DNA of 64,000 nt, taken from Flavobacterium sp. xlx-214 (GTDB lineage: Bacteria; Bacteroidota; Bacteroidia; Flavobacteriales; Flavobacteriaceae). The notes below the pieces were generated by a model. The model saw only the letters and a list, made by a program, of their open reading frames with translations. It did no database searches and was not told the DNA's origin. The translations under genes and the position numbers were made by a program. This document shows, piece by piece, positions 1 through 9,524 of the stretch (positions are counted from its first letter, which is position 1; the number at the start of each line of letters is the position of its first letter). The stretch lies in contig NZ_CP059431.1 of NCBI RefSeq assembly GCF_013874595.1, positions 2,728,001 through 2,792,000 of the forward strand. Direction: 5' to 3'.

Positions 1-3000
1 CTGCAGTTTCATCTCCTATATCGTATAGAGTTGACTGATCATCTCTTCTTAACGAAATTTCACCTGTTTCAAACTGAAATCCATGCATTAGCTCATGACC
101 TATAACTGAATATGAAGCAGTTGTTCCCATACCAATATCTACTGCATTTGTACCAAAATTATAATTTACATACCCAGAATTTCCTTTATTGGTTTTATCA
201 TAAAATACATTATAAACTTGTTCAGAATCTTCTAATGCTTTTATTTCATTTTGAACACCCTGCAAAAAAGTTATAAATTTATTTCCAATTTCCGCATCAA
301 TCTGACGATCCTTCATCATTCCTCGAACAGACGCTATATCACTACTTAGTTTTTCCTTTTGTTTTTTTACAATCTCATCTGGGTCTAATACTTGCATTCC
401 ATCGGGATCAATAAAATAAATAGGATTATTTAAAGCGTATCCATATGGAGTTATATTCCAATACTGCTCCGCCAGCGGATCCACATTCAACCAACGTCCT
501 AAAGCTGGATCGTAATTACGTGCGCCAAAATCATATAAATCTAATCCTAATTCATCATTTAATTCTTTACCTGCGTACTTATATTTATATCCTTTTCCTG
601 GTAATTCATTGTATCCTTTGTGCTTTAACCCAAATGGATAATAATTATTCTCTTCTACAATTTCTGTTGCAGGATTTATTGTTCCATCACCATCTAAATC
701 GGCATAAACTAAGCGGTTATTTCCTAAATGATCTTTGTAAATGTAGTGGTAAACATATTTCATCATACTAAAACCGTTACCTACATCTATATACTTATGC
801 TCCACATAGCCTTCTGCATGTGGAAAAGTCTTGAACTCTCCGTTTTCATATTGGAATCCACTTAAGTAGTCAGTGGTAACTGCCAGACCACCACTTGGCT
901 CTACTTTTTTACTTAAACGAGTTCCAGCTGCATCATAGATATAACTTATTTGTCCACCATTGCTAAAACTTACTTTGTATGGTAAATTTAAGTGATTATA
1001 AGTTACCGATGAAATTCCTTTATTTAAATCTTGAGTAATGTTTCCAAAACTATCATAAAAATAATCATTTCCTGTCGTATTTCCATCTTTAAAACCTTCT
1101 GGATTATTAGTAGCATCTATAACCGATTGTAATTGGTTACCATTATAACTATACGTTAGTTCATCGGTTTGAATAGGTTGTCCTAATTCTTCTTGCCCAA
1201 AACGCTTTAAAGTTGTAATATTTCCATTTCTATCGTATGCAACATCTTCAGCATATTGACCGTCGCGATTATAACTTGTAAAATTCCCCCACATACCACC
1301 AACATTCGTAGCTTTTAAATGAGATGCATAATTTAAACGATTTAAATTATCGTAGTTATAACCATAACCTCTTATAATATTATCGTTAGAAGTTTTCCAA
1401 CTAACACTTGAAATATTCCCATTAAATTGAGGTTTTGATGTATCACCATAGTAAGTAGTAGAATAATTAATATGGTATTTAAAAACACTATTGTCTGAAA
1501 AATCAAATATAAAAGGATCGACTTCATTGATAGAAGTCAACCATCCACGAATATTATAATTATAGTTAACCTTTTGAAGATTTCCAGCTATACCTCCCAC
1601 ATCTTTTGTTTTTAAAACTCCTAAAGCGTCATAGGTATTTGTTACAATTTTCTCTACTGTACCTGCACCTATTTGCTGTGTTTGTGTTAATAAGCGGTCA
1701 CGTCTATCATAGGTAAAATTATCAGTTATAGTTAAAATACTTGAACTACTATTTTGCTTTTGTGTAGTTGTGGTTTTAGTAGGTACACCAGTAAAGGCTA
1801 ATTTACTATCTACCTGCGTATATCCACCTAAATGGTTACTGCTATAGCTTCTAATAACACGGTATTTATCATCATATAAATTATAAGAAATAGTTCCAAC
1901 AGTACTTGTTGGTATAGTTAAAACACGTGTCCATGAACCTGTTAATTGCCCTTTTAATGCTGTATTGACAGTTTGTGTTTCAATGGTAGGAAACGATGTT
2001 GGGGCATTAGGATAGGTGTAATTATCATAATAATTAACAGATAATAACTTAAAATTTGTTGGAAAACTTGTATTTGAATAATTTACAGTGATGCCATCAA
2101 TAGTATTTGATCCTGTTTTAGTTTCTACAACAAAATTATTTTGTGCTAATGAATTTCGTGTAGCACTATTAAAACTATTATATTCATAAAAACCTGTATA
2201 AATGCTTCTTCCAAAATTATCATATTTTGTAAGTAACCACCCTTTAGAACCATCACCAAAAGGATTGTAAATAGGACCAGTTAGCACTACACGATCTGAT
2301 TTATCATAGACGATATATTCCCAATCTTTCTGTGGTAATTTCTTTTCTACCAATCGTTTTTTAGCATCATAATGATATTGGTAACACCATTTGTCTAAAT
2401 GATCACCTAAAACACTTCCATTTGCCATTGGTGGTATCACAAATGCTAACAAGTCTAAGCCATTATACACATAGTAGGTGTCATGTGGATCACTATTATT
2501 GTAGGTACGTTTTAATACAACATTTCCTTTAGTATCTTTAAATTCTTCTACTGTATTATTAGTTCCATCACCATCTTTCCAGTTTTCATTTTTAATAACT
2601 GTTTTTGTTAAAGTATTTATAGGGTAAAAGCCATTCTCTGAAATACTGTTTTTATAGATTCCATCGCTATATGAAGTAGTTACATTGAATCTTTTCACTT
2701 CATTTGAAGTATTTAATGTATATGAATTACGAATGGTGTTGCGTAAACCTTCTGGTGTTGCGCCTGCATTTTGGTTGATATTCCAAACATCACTTGGAAA
2801 ACCTGCTTCTAAAACACGTTGTCTGGGTGATGCTTCTTTTCTGGTTTCACTATACGGATTAGGAGTTGTTCCATAAATTGCATCATAATAAGCTGTTGTT
2901 TGTGTTTTGCCATTATCAACAAAATCAGAATTATGTACCGTAGAAGGTGCTCCTCCTATAAATATAGGAGGTCCCTGTTTGGTTCCCGAAGACGTAAAAG

Positions 3001-3283
3001 GCAGATACTCTTTGCTCTGACCGATGTTCTTCTCATATTCTATGTGCGTAACAATATTCTTGTCATCATTAGGTGAACTATTTTGATCCACTACTTGTAT
3101 TGGTCTTCCCAAACCATCGTAATACGTTGTGGTTACAACATGAGTATTTGTTGTACCAAGAGGAATTCCTTGTCCAACAGAGGCTATACGCCTTGTAGTT
3201 TCCTTTACATAATTTTTTGTAGTTGTTTGTGCATAACTTCCTATTACAACAAACAAAAAGCTAAGAATAATTATTTTTTTCAT
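1..3283 (-). CDS. RHS-repeat protein with HExxH metalloprotease-like C-terminus (partial, runs off left edge)
   Basis: The frame stays open from ATG at 3283 to base 1, about 1094 codons with no stop, so the C-terminus is missing. It begins with a short hydrophobic signal peptide (MKKIIILSFLFVVIGSYAQ), followed by a DUF6443-like N-terminal region (YYDGLGRPIQ) and many YD-type repeats. The conserved RHS core is near residues 880-957 (YYPFGLKHKGY, ARNYDPALGRWLNVDPLAEQ, NNPIYFIDPDGM). The variable tip after residue 960 carries GHELMHGF at residues 1062-1069, a HExxH zinc-protease motif, then DETA, which could supply the third ligand. In this family the RHS shell encloses a toxic tip released into other cells. 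The protease assignment (M91/NleD-like) is inferred from the motif only. It is the last visible gene of a three-gene operon, 6 bp after its neighbour. Confidence 0.85.
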   Translation of the reverse strand, partial: MKKIIILSFLFVVIGSYAQTTTKNYVKETTRRIASVGQGIPLGTTNTHVVTTTYYDGLGRPIQVVDQNSSPNDDKNIVTHIEYEKNIGQSKEYLPFTSSGTKQGPPIFIGGAPSTVHNSDFVDNGKTQTTAYYDAIYGTTPNPYSETRKEASPRQRVLEAGFPSDVWNINQNAGATPEGLRNTIRNSYTLNTSNEVKRFNVTTSYSDGIYKNSISENGFYPINTLTKTVIKNENWKDGDGTNNTVEEFKDTKGNVVLKRTYNNSDPHDTYYVYNGLDLLAFVIPPMANGSVLGDHLDKWCYQYHYDAKKRLVEKKLPQKDWEYIVYDKSDRVVLTGPIYNPFGDGSKGWLLTKYDNFGRSIYTGFYEYNSFNSATRNSLAQNNFVVETKTGSNTIDGITVNYSNTSFPTNFKLLSVNYYDNYTYPNAPTSFPTIETQTVNTALKGQLTGSWTRVLTIPTSTVGTISYNLYDDKYRVIRSYSSNHLGGYTQVDSKLAFTGVPTKTTTTQKQNSSSSILTITDNFTYDRRDRLLTQTQQIGAGTVEKIVTNTYDALGVLKTKDVGGIAGNLQKVNYNYNIRGWLTSINEVDPFIFDFSDNSVFKYHINYSTTYYGDTSKPQFNGNISSVSWKTSNDNIIRGYGYNYDNLNRLNYASHLKATNVGGMWGNFTSYNRDGQYAEDVAYDRNGNITTLKRFGQEELGQPIQTDELTYSYNGNQLQSVIDATNNPEGFKDGNTTGNDYFYDSFGNITQDLNKGISSVTYNHLNLPYKVSFSNGGQISYIYDAAGTRLSKKVEPSGGLAVTTDYLSGFQYENGEFKTFPHAEGYVEHKYIDVGNGFSMMKYVYHYIYKDHLGNNRLVYADLDGDGTINPATEIVEENNYYPFGLKHKGYNELPGKGYKYKYAGKELNDELGLDLYDFGARNYDPALGRWLNVDPLAEQYWNITPYGYALNNPIYFIDPDGMQVLDPDEIVKKQKEKLSSDIASVRGMMKDRQIDAEIGNKFITFLQGVQNEIKALEDSEQVYNVFYDKTNKGNSGYVNYNFGTNAVDIGMGTTASYSVIGHELMHGFQFETGEISLRRDDQSTLYDIGDETA

Positions 3284-3289
3284 AAGTTG

Positions 3290-6200
3290 TTAATTTGTAA
3301 AGTTATATTCGTACTGTTTTAAAATATTTCCTAGATAATCTTTTACAGTAGCCAATCGGTTAAAGGTATCATATTGATAGGTAGTTTCCTTTCCATTTTC
3401 ATCGGTAGTGCTTGATATACCCACCATTGGTTTGTAGGTGTAAGTGGTTACCATTGCATTTGGAAATATGGTACGTAAGCTATTTAAAGTGGTTTTCAAA
3501 TTTACTTCGTTGTAAAAGGTACTATTTTGATTACTGTAATTTGCAATATTATCCCTTAAGCCAGCATGGGTTGATGAATAATATATAGTAGGATTTGAAT
3601 TTATTAGTTTAGCTACTAACTGTGTATCCTTATAACCGTAAATAAGTGTTATAAAAGTACCATCTAATTGTGTGTAACCAAGTAGCAATCCGTTGTAATA
3701 ATGCGGATTTAACATGCCTATTGGTTCATAAGTACTCATTTCAGGTGTTTTAAATTGTGTACTTGTTAAATTTCCTGAAGTGTCGTATGATTTTAAAACT
3801 TGTTCTTTTAAATTACCATTAATATAATTACGGGTTTGAGTATTTAATATAGCGTTGTTTATGCTTTGATAATCAAATTCAGCCCTTGTGGTTTTCCCTA
3901 AATTGTCTATATCTACTTGAGAAATAATTTGTCGTTTATCAGTATCATAATTTGTTTCTGAACTTGTTTCTATATAATTTCCACTTTCATAGATTTTATT
4001 ATTGGTTGTTGATGCTAAAATAAATGGTTTTGGAATATGAGTAAAAGCAGTTGAATAGAAAGGAAGTGTACTATACGTATAATCATAATTACTTTCTGAA
4101 ATTAATTGATTTGAAAAAGTGTATTTCTTTAACTTCTTTAAATCAGTTCGTATTGATTCGTTGGGAGGAGTATTATCAGTAAAACCATATTTAGTATATT
4201 GTTTTCCTATTCCTCGAATATTAGAAGTTACTTCATCATAAATTATGTAAAAAGGCTTTAATTCATAATCGTTTAAATATGAAAGCCTTACACGTCCTGA
4301 GCTCATATTGCTTTCTGTTTGGTCAGAATAGTCAAATCGTACAACTTTTTCTGCTTGAGCCTCTCCATTTGGTGAACCTAGTATATTCTTTAAAACATTC
4401 TCTTTAAAAAAAGCAATCTTAGAAATACGATTTCCTTCAGCATATCTAAAATTAGAATATATATTATTGTAATTAAATCTATAAACTTTAATATCTGAAG
4501 CATAAGTATTTCCTGACAAAAATTTTAGTTTATAAGTATTATTATCAGAAGCAGGTAAATCAATATTGGGAATTAAGTGTTTGCAATCTTCATCTGTTAT
4601 GCTAACATTTTTATCTATGTTTTTTAATGGATTAGATACACCTAAATAAGTATTATATAAAACTAACGATGAATACAAATATTTATTCAATATATATATT
4701 TTATCTCCTTCATTTGCTTTAAATGTTACACCATCACCCAATTGTGTAAGTGGTAAACTTTCATAGATATGGTTATCATAATTTGAATCTTTGGTATTAA
4801 AAGCAGATGCACTACGAGAAAATGTATTAGGCTCAAATTCATAAACAACAGATCCACCAGTAGGGTATTTAATTTTCTGCAAAATAAAAGAATCAGCTCT
4901 GTAATCTTTCCTACTTAGGTGCATTTGACAATAACCTACTTTTGTAAGAAAACCATAACGATCTATAACTACATTTGAGTTATTTATATTATTAAGATAA
5001 GGGGTTTTATATTCAATTGTTGTATGCAGATGGTTTTGTAAAGTGGCATCATACTCTTTTACTCCTGTCAATAGTCTTTTTTGAAAATTTAAGCCATATG
5101 ACCCATCTTTATAATCCTTAATAAATGGAATATTAGAAATCTCTTTTATTTCAAAATCAAAAGTTATTTTTTTTATCAAGTTATTCTTAAGATCTTTAAT
5201 TTCTATGTTGTTTGTATAAGAATTTATTACATTACTACCATTTATTCCATATGTATTATTGAAAATAATGTTGCCTTGACCTACAACATTAATTTTTTTA
5301 AGAAATAGTTTCTGATATGCTTGACTCATCCCCAATCCATTTATCCAACGGTTCTCGTAGTCCGCTATTATAACTCCTGTCTGATCATATTCATAACTTA
5401 TAATCAAATTATTATCTTTGTCATAAACTTCTGTAAGTTCTAGATTTTTCCAAAAAGGTTTTCCATCATAAAATATCTCTCTAGAGATAAGAGTCCCTGC
5501 TTTAATCAATACCCCTGTACCATCATCTAAGCCTTCAGACGGAGCTAATGTATGTCCCCCTAGATTCATAGTCAGTTTACATCCATATGGCAAATACATA
5601 TCTTCTGTATGTCTTACTGACTCTTGATAATAGTTTTGATTAACGTGAGAAGGAGATGAAAATTTATATTTATAACCTTTTTTATCATAAATATTAATGG
5701 TTTTTATCAGTTCCCAACTATTTGGCTGTATGATCTCAACTTTAGCAAAATCACTAGACTCTAACAATTGTGCTTTTAAAATTCCATTTTCATTATAAAT
5801 GGTAAATTTACCACTTAGTCCCATAAAATTAAAGGTAAAATGATCTGGATGTGAGCGATATTTTTCATTTAAATTATTACTGTAATAAAATTCATCTGCT
5901 ACGTAAGGTCCTATTTTCACTCTTTTACCTAAAAAATCTCTTAGTTTTGATATTCCACATCTTATTTCTCCTCTTGCAGTTGTAACCAAAATAGATCTTT
6001 CATCGCTAATCTCCCTACTAATGGTACCTACTGTATTTAAAACCCATGCATCACCAAATTGATTTCCAATGTAAAAAACATTAGAATTCCCCATTTGGTC
6101 ATAACTTAATGAAATTGGCAACTCAAAGTCCTTCTTTTTAATTGTATATAATGGTAATTCTACATCTAAAATACCCGTAGCCCCTATAGTTGGAAATTCG

Positions 6201-6298
6201 TAAAGATCTACTACTGAAGTAAATTTAAAAGGATCTATTTCTTGTCCAAAGCCTAAAAAAGATATTCCTGATAAAATAAAAAGTAAAAATTTCTTCAT
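3290..6298 (-). CDS. Secreted YD-repeat (RHS-like) protein without visible toxin tip
   Basis: This is a 1002-residue protein with an N-terminal signal peptide (MKKFLLFILSGISFLGFGQ). The start of the mature part (TGILDVELPLYTI, LPISLSYDQMGN) is typical of large Bacteroidetes cell-surface RHS/YD proteins. The last 40 residues hold recognisable YD repeats (ETTYQYDTFNRLATVKDYLG). It lacks the RHS hyperconserved core and ends within the repeats, so it looks like a shell or partner rather than a complete toxin. It starts 2 bp after the stop of the T9SS gene and stops 6 bp before the RHS-peptidase gene, so the three are almost certainly co-transcribed. A split in which this protein supplies the N-terminal shell of its neighbour is possible, but each has its own signal peptide. 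Confidence 0.8.
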   Translation of the reverse strand: MKKFLLFILSGISFLGFGQEIDPFKFTSVVDLYEFPTIGATGILDVELPLYTIKKKDFELPISLSYDQMGNSNVFYIGNQFGDAWVLNTVGTISREISDERSILVTTARGEIRCGISKLRDFLGKRVKIGPYVADEFYYSNNLNEKYRSHPDHFTFNFMGLSGKFTIYNENGILKAQLLESSDFAKVEIIQPNSWELIKTINIYDKKGYKYKFSSPSHVNQNYYQESVRHTEDMYLPYGCKLTMNLGGHTLAPSEGLDDGTGVLIKAGTLISREIFYDGKPFWKNLELTEVYDKDNNLIISYEYDQTGVIIADYENRWINGLGMSQAYQKLFLKKINVVGQGNIIFNNTYGINGSNVINSYTNNIEIKDLKNNLIKKITFDFEIKEISNIPFIKDYKDGSYGLNFQKRLLTGVKEYDATLQNHLHTTIEYKTPYLNNINNSNVVIDRYGFLTKVGYCQMHLSRKDYRADSFILQKIKYPTGGSVVYEFEPNTFSRSASAFNTKDSNYDNHIYESLPLTQLGDGVTFKANEGDKIYILNKYLYSSLVLYNTYLGVSNPLKNIDKNVSITDEDCKHLIPNIDLPASDNNTYKLKFLSGNTYASDIKVYRFNYNNIYSNFRYAEGNRISKIAFFKENVLKNILGSPNGEAQAEKVVRFDYSDQTESNMSSGRVRLSYLNDYELKPFYIIYDEVTSNIRGIGKQYTKYGFTDNTPPNESIRTDLKKLKKYTFSNQLISESNYDYTYSTLPFYSTAFTHIPKPFILASTTNNKIYESGNYIETSSETNYDTDKRQIISQVDIDNLGKTTRAEFDYQSINNAILNTQTRNYINGNLKEQVLKSYDTSGNLTSTQFKTPEMSTYEPIGMLNPHYYNGLLLGYTQLDGTFITLIYGYKDTQLVAKLINSNPTIYYSSTHAGLRDNIANYSNQNSTFYNEVNLKTTLNSLRTIFPNAMVTTYTYKPMVGISSTTDENGKETTYQYDTFNRLATVKDYLGNILKQYEYNFTN

Positions 6299-6300
6299 AA

Positions 6301-7851
6301 CTATTTTTTAATAACTTTTACCGATCCATTGAAAACATCGGTTTTAATATTGATTACATAAGTTCCTGTAGCATAATTTGCTAAATTAATCGCTACCATA
6401 TCGTATTTCAAAGCTTCGGTATGTAACAACCTGCCATTTAAATCAAATACGTTTACAACACCTTCTTTGTACTCATGATTGATTACAATTTGTGTAAAAC
6501 CTTCGGTAGGATTTGGAAACGCTTCTAATTTAATTTCTGGTTGATCTACTTTTTCTTTGCTGTTTAACTTGACTACCCAATAATCATCACGACCTTGAGT
6601 TGTTTTTTTGTATTCTGCATTTTTACCTGTAGAATTTCCAGCAAATACAAAACCGCCATCACGTGTAACTACTGCTTTACGTAACAAATCATCACCACTT
6701 GTTGAAAGTTCCTTTTCCCAAACTTGCTCTCCTTTTTGGTTTACTTGTATAGAGACATAACTTTTCTTATTACTTTTTTCATCTATTTTATAACCAGAAA
6801 GTAATAAGGTTTTAGATGGTGTAAAAGTAGTTGATGTTAGTATTTCACTTCCTTTTAAGTCGTAGGTATATTGATTAATAGGTTGAAATGTAAGATCAGT
6901 AGTAACAACTAAAAAGTCACTTGCTTTTTCAGATTTTGCAGTTAAATTACCTTTATTGTTGTTATCTGTATAGGTACTGCCTGTAATAATGTATCCATCT
7001 TTGCTTTCAGTAAGTAAAATTTCATTTAAATCATCATCATTTTCTCCACCAAAAACATATTCGTTTAGTAAATTTCCTTTGTCATCAATTGCTAAAATCC
7101 ATTGATCATAACCACCAAAATTGTCTTTTTGTTTTGTTCCTGATGCAGGTGAATTGGATATTCCACCAATAATGAATCCTTTTTGAGTTTCCAAAATACT
7201 TTTAGGCTCATCGTTATACAAACCACCATACGTTTTTTCCCATTCTACTTTACCCGATTTATCTAATTTGATAATCCAGTAATCCAAACCGCCATACTTA
7301 TCATCTTTCTTATGGTCTGATTTAGTAGAATTTGTTGTTGCAATTGCCAAATAACCACCTCCTTTTACCTGCTTGATTTGAACCAAACGATCATCACCCT
7401 CTCCTCCAATGGCTTGTTGCCATTCTTGATCACCTCGAGCATTGATTTTCACGATCCAAAGATCATTCTTACCATAATTTTCTGAGAATTTAGAATCGTT
7501 TTTACCAGAATTGGAATAACCTCCTAAAATATAGCCCATATCAGCAGTGGGATAAATGCTTTTTAAAATGTCTTGACCTTCACCACCAAAACTCAATTGC
7601 CATTCTTCTTCACCATTTTTATCCATTTTCCACAAGAAATAATCCAAATTACCTTGACCTTTTTGCTTTTTTAATCCTGTTTTATCAGACAGAGAACTTC
7701 CTGCTAATAAAAACCCGTAATCTAAAGTAGGAACCATATCAAATAGATATTCTGAATGTTCCCCTCCAATGGTACGTTCCCATGCTACTTTTTGGCTGTA
7801 TCCACTAAAAACAGACAAACCAAAAAATAGAAAAAGTAGTTTCTTTTTCAT
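6301..7851 (-). CDS. T9SS type A sorting domain protein with propeller-like repeats
   Basis: This is a 516-residue secreted protein. A signal peptide (MKKKLLFLFFGLSVFSGYSQ) is followed by at least six repeats containing GGE/GG..D and DYW(I/V)(V/I)K(L/I) (for example DLWIVKINARGDQEWQQAIG), which suggests a beta-propeller. The C-terminal 75 residues begin with AFPNPTEG and end in GTYVINIKTDVFNGSVKVIKK, a classic type A T9SS sorting domain. The family passes the outer membrane by the type IX system and may be anchored on the surface. It is the first gene of the operon with the two RHS-type genes downstream, which suggests joint surface delivery; that link is inference. Confidence 0.85.
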   Translation of the reverse strand: MKKKLLFLFFGLSVFSGYSQKVAWERTIGGEHSEYLFDMVPTLDYGFLLAGSSLSDKTGLKKQKGQGNLDYFLWKMDKNGEEEWQLSFGGEGQDILKSIYPTADMGYILGGYSNSGKNDSKFSENYGKNDLWIVKINARGDQEWQQAIGGEGDDRLVQIKQVKGGGYLAIATTNSTKSDHKKDDKYGGLDYWIIKLDKSGKVEWEKTYGGLYNDEPKSILETQKGFIIGGISNSPASGTKQKDNFGGYDQWILAIDDKGNLLNEYVFGGENDDDLNEILLTESKDGYIITGSTYTDNNNKGNLTAKSEKASDFLVVTTDLTFQPINQYTYDLKGSEILTSTTFTPSKTLLLSGYKIDEKSNKKSYVSIQVNQKGEQVWEKELSTSGDDLLRKAVVTRDGGFVFAGNSTGKNAEYKKTTQGRDDYWVVKLNSKEKVDQPEIKLEAFPNPTEGFTQIVINHEYKEGVVNVFDLNGRLLHTEALKYDMVAINLANYATGTYVINIKTDVFNGSVKVIKK

Positions 7852-8166
7852 TACAACGTTATTAATATGATTTTTCTAAATTATTATTTGTAGTATACAA
7901 AGTAGCAGTAACTACCTTATTTACAGTGTAGATGTGTTTCATAAAATGTTTTTTATTGGAGTAAATATATAAAAAAATGTTAATTTTTATTAATATTTTT
8001 AAATCATTCTTCTTTTAGACCGTCTAAAAGTAATATTTATGAATTACTGAGTATGGGGATGCACCAAAGCAAAATAAAAGGGGAGGGTACTTAATGTATT
8101 AGTACGTTTGTACTTTATGTAAAGAAGTCAACTTTTTATGCAAATTTTAGTAGGGTATATTAAACA
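7852..8166. other. Intergenic region upstream of the T9SS/RHS operon
   Basis: This AT-rich gap must carry the operon promoter, but I see no clear TAnnTTTG element on the minus strand. A 26-codon minus-strand reading frame (7942-7862, MKHIYTVNKVV...) lies just upstream of the T9SS gene. It could be a leader peptide or chance. Nothing else is recognised. Confidence 0.4.
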
Positions 8167-8167
8167 A

Positions 8168-8198
8168 AAAAAGGAGCTATCTTTCGATAACTCCTTTT
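8168..8198 (-). terminator. Rho-independent terminator after the 266-residue protein gene
   Basis: AAAAGGAG and CTCCTTTT, extended by TATC/GATA with single mismatches, form a hairpin around TTTC. On the minus strand it is followed by a T-run. It lies 10 bp past the stop codon at 8209. Confidence 0.75.
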
Positions 8199-8208
8199 GC
8201 AAACAAAT

Positions 8209-9009
8209 TTATTTTTTAAAATAATAATTATAAACTATCGCATAGTATTCACTAGAGATTTCTTCAATTTGATTTTCAGAAAACATATCAATCGTTGACA
8301 AGTGCTTTTTAAAAGAATCATTCCCGCCTTTTAACATTTCTAAAATATAGAATGGTGTTTCAACATCACTAACAGTCATTTGTTCTTTCTTCAATGTAGC
8401 GTTAATAATATTGATTAAACCTTCTGTAGCTGATTCTAATAAATATTCTTTTGTATCTAAATATTCATCTTCATCGTTTACTGAATGAACATTATTATCA
8501 TCTAGATAATTGCCTATTATTAAATCTTTCAAATCTATAATTGATTCATAGGATTCTCTAAATAAATAACCTGTAGAGTTAATTTGAGAGTAATATTTTA
8601 CTGCATTAGGGGATTTCGACTTAAAATATGTTTCAACTTCTCTGATAATACTATTAGCCAACGCTTTTTGAGCTTGCTCTCCTAAAACTCTAACATCATC
8701 AACTTGCTTTTCATAAATAACTTCTGAATCTAAAGGAAATTTTAATCTCCAAGTTATCGTCAAATGACCTGTTGAATAAAAGAAGTCTATTAATTGATAA
8801 CTCTCTTTTAAATAAATGTAAAACGAACGCTTTTCTCTAAAAAAAATCTTTGCATCTGAATCAAAAGCTTTTTCATTTAATTCCGAAACTAGAAAGCTGA
8901 ATTTGTCAGGCAAACTCATAGTTTCTAATTCTTTCTGATCTTTGTTTAATGCTGAAACAAATCTATAGACTATATAACCAGCTATAACAAGTAGTGTAAA
9001 CCAAATCAT
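8209..9009 (-). CDS. Hypothetical membrane-anchored protein
   Basis: This is a 266-residue protein that I do not recognise. Residues 2-20 (IWFTLLVIAGYIVYRFVSAL) form one N-terminal membrane segment. The rest is soluble and rich in charged residues, probably facing the cytoplasm, with an acidic stretch near 170-185 (DDNNVHSVNDEDEYLD). It begins 3 bp after the stop of the small gene at 9013-9222, so the two form an operon. It is located between the RHS operon and the integrase, within the presumed island. Confidence 0.7.
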   Translation of the reverse strand: MIWFTLLVIAGYIVYRFVSALNKDQKELETMSLPDKFSFLVSELNEKAFDSDAKIFFREKRSFYIYLKESYQLIDFFYSTGHLTITWRLKFPLDSEVIYEKQVDDVRVLGEQAQKALANSIIREVETYFKSKSPNAVKYYSQINSTGYLFRESYESIIDLKDLIIGNYLDDNNVHSVNDEDEYLDTKEYLLESATEGLINIINATLKKEQMTVSDVETPFYILEMLKGGNDSFKKHLSTIDMFSENQIEEISSEYYAIVYNYYFKK

Positions 9010-9012
9010 ATC

Positions 9013-9222
9013 CTAATATTTATACCCTATTGCATGAATACTTAATAAATTACTAGAATAAGGCGAACCACTTTTAACTTTTGCTGTAGCAATTAATAAA
9101 GTTTGAACAGCTTCATTAATATAAATACTTAACGTATCTCTATTGTGAGTATAAAATTTGTGTTGAAAGTACCTAGCAACTGCCATTAGACAGCCTAAAA
9201 TAAATAGTAATGTTTTTTTCAT
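9013..9222 (-). CDS. Small hypothetical protein with hydrophobic N-terminus
   Basis: A longer in-frame ATG exists at 9360, but the ATG at 9222 gives a 69-residue product starting MKKTLLFILGCLMAVARYF, a typical signal or membrane-anchor sequence. I therefore prefer the shorter form. No family is recognised. It is co-directional with the 266-residue gene, 3 bp apart, suggesting translational coupling. Confidence 0.45.
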   Translation of the reverse strand: MKKTLLFILGCLMAVARYFQHKFYTHNRDTLSIYINEAVQTLLIATAKVKSGSPYSSNLLSIHAIGYKY

Positions 9223-9524
9223 TGTGATTATTAGATTCCTTAAGATGCTTCGGAATTTATATAAACGAAAGAAGGTGTGCATCTCTTGCTTATAAATCCA
9301 ATTCAGAGGCTCCGCCAAGAACCTTAACCACAATTTACAGCACAGAGAATACACACCCATAAAGTATGGATGCGCATCTACTATAACTGCTCCTGTGATT
9401 AATTTGAAATTTGGCGGATTTCTGAAAAAAGGAGCTTTTAAGCAAACACGATCTGTTTGTTAGTCGATAAAATGTCTTTTACAAGACCTTACAAACTTAT
9501 TAAAAATTGTTAAACATTTGATTA
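9223..9524. other. Intergenic gap between integrase and small gene
   Basis: No convincing gene is seen beyond the in-frame upstream extension of the small gene. A weak GTCTT/AAGAC hairpin near 9474-9487 could end integrase transcription. Confidence 0.35.

Noticed and set aside
445..771. Plus-strand open frame of 108 codons
   Set aside because: It lies wholly opposite the intact RHS frame and has no family-like sequence.
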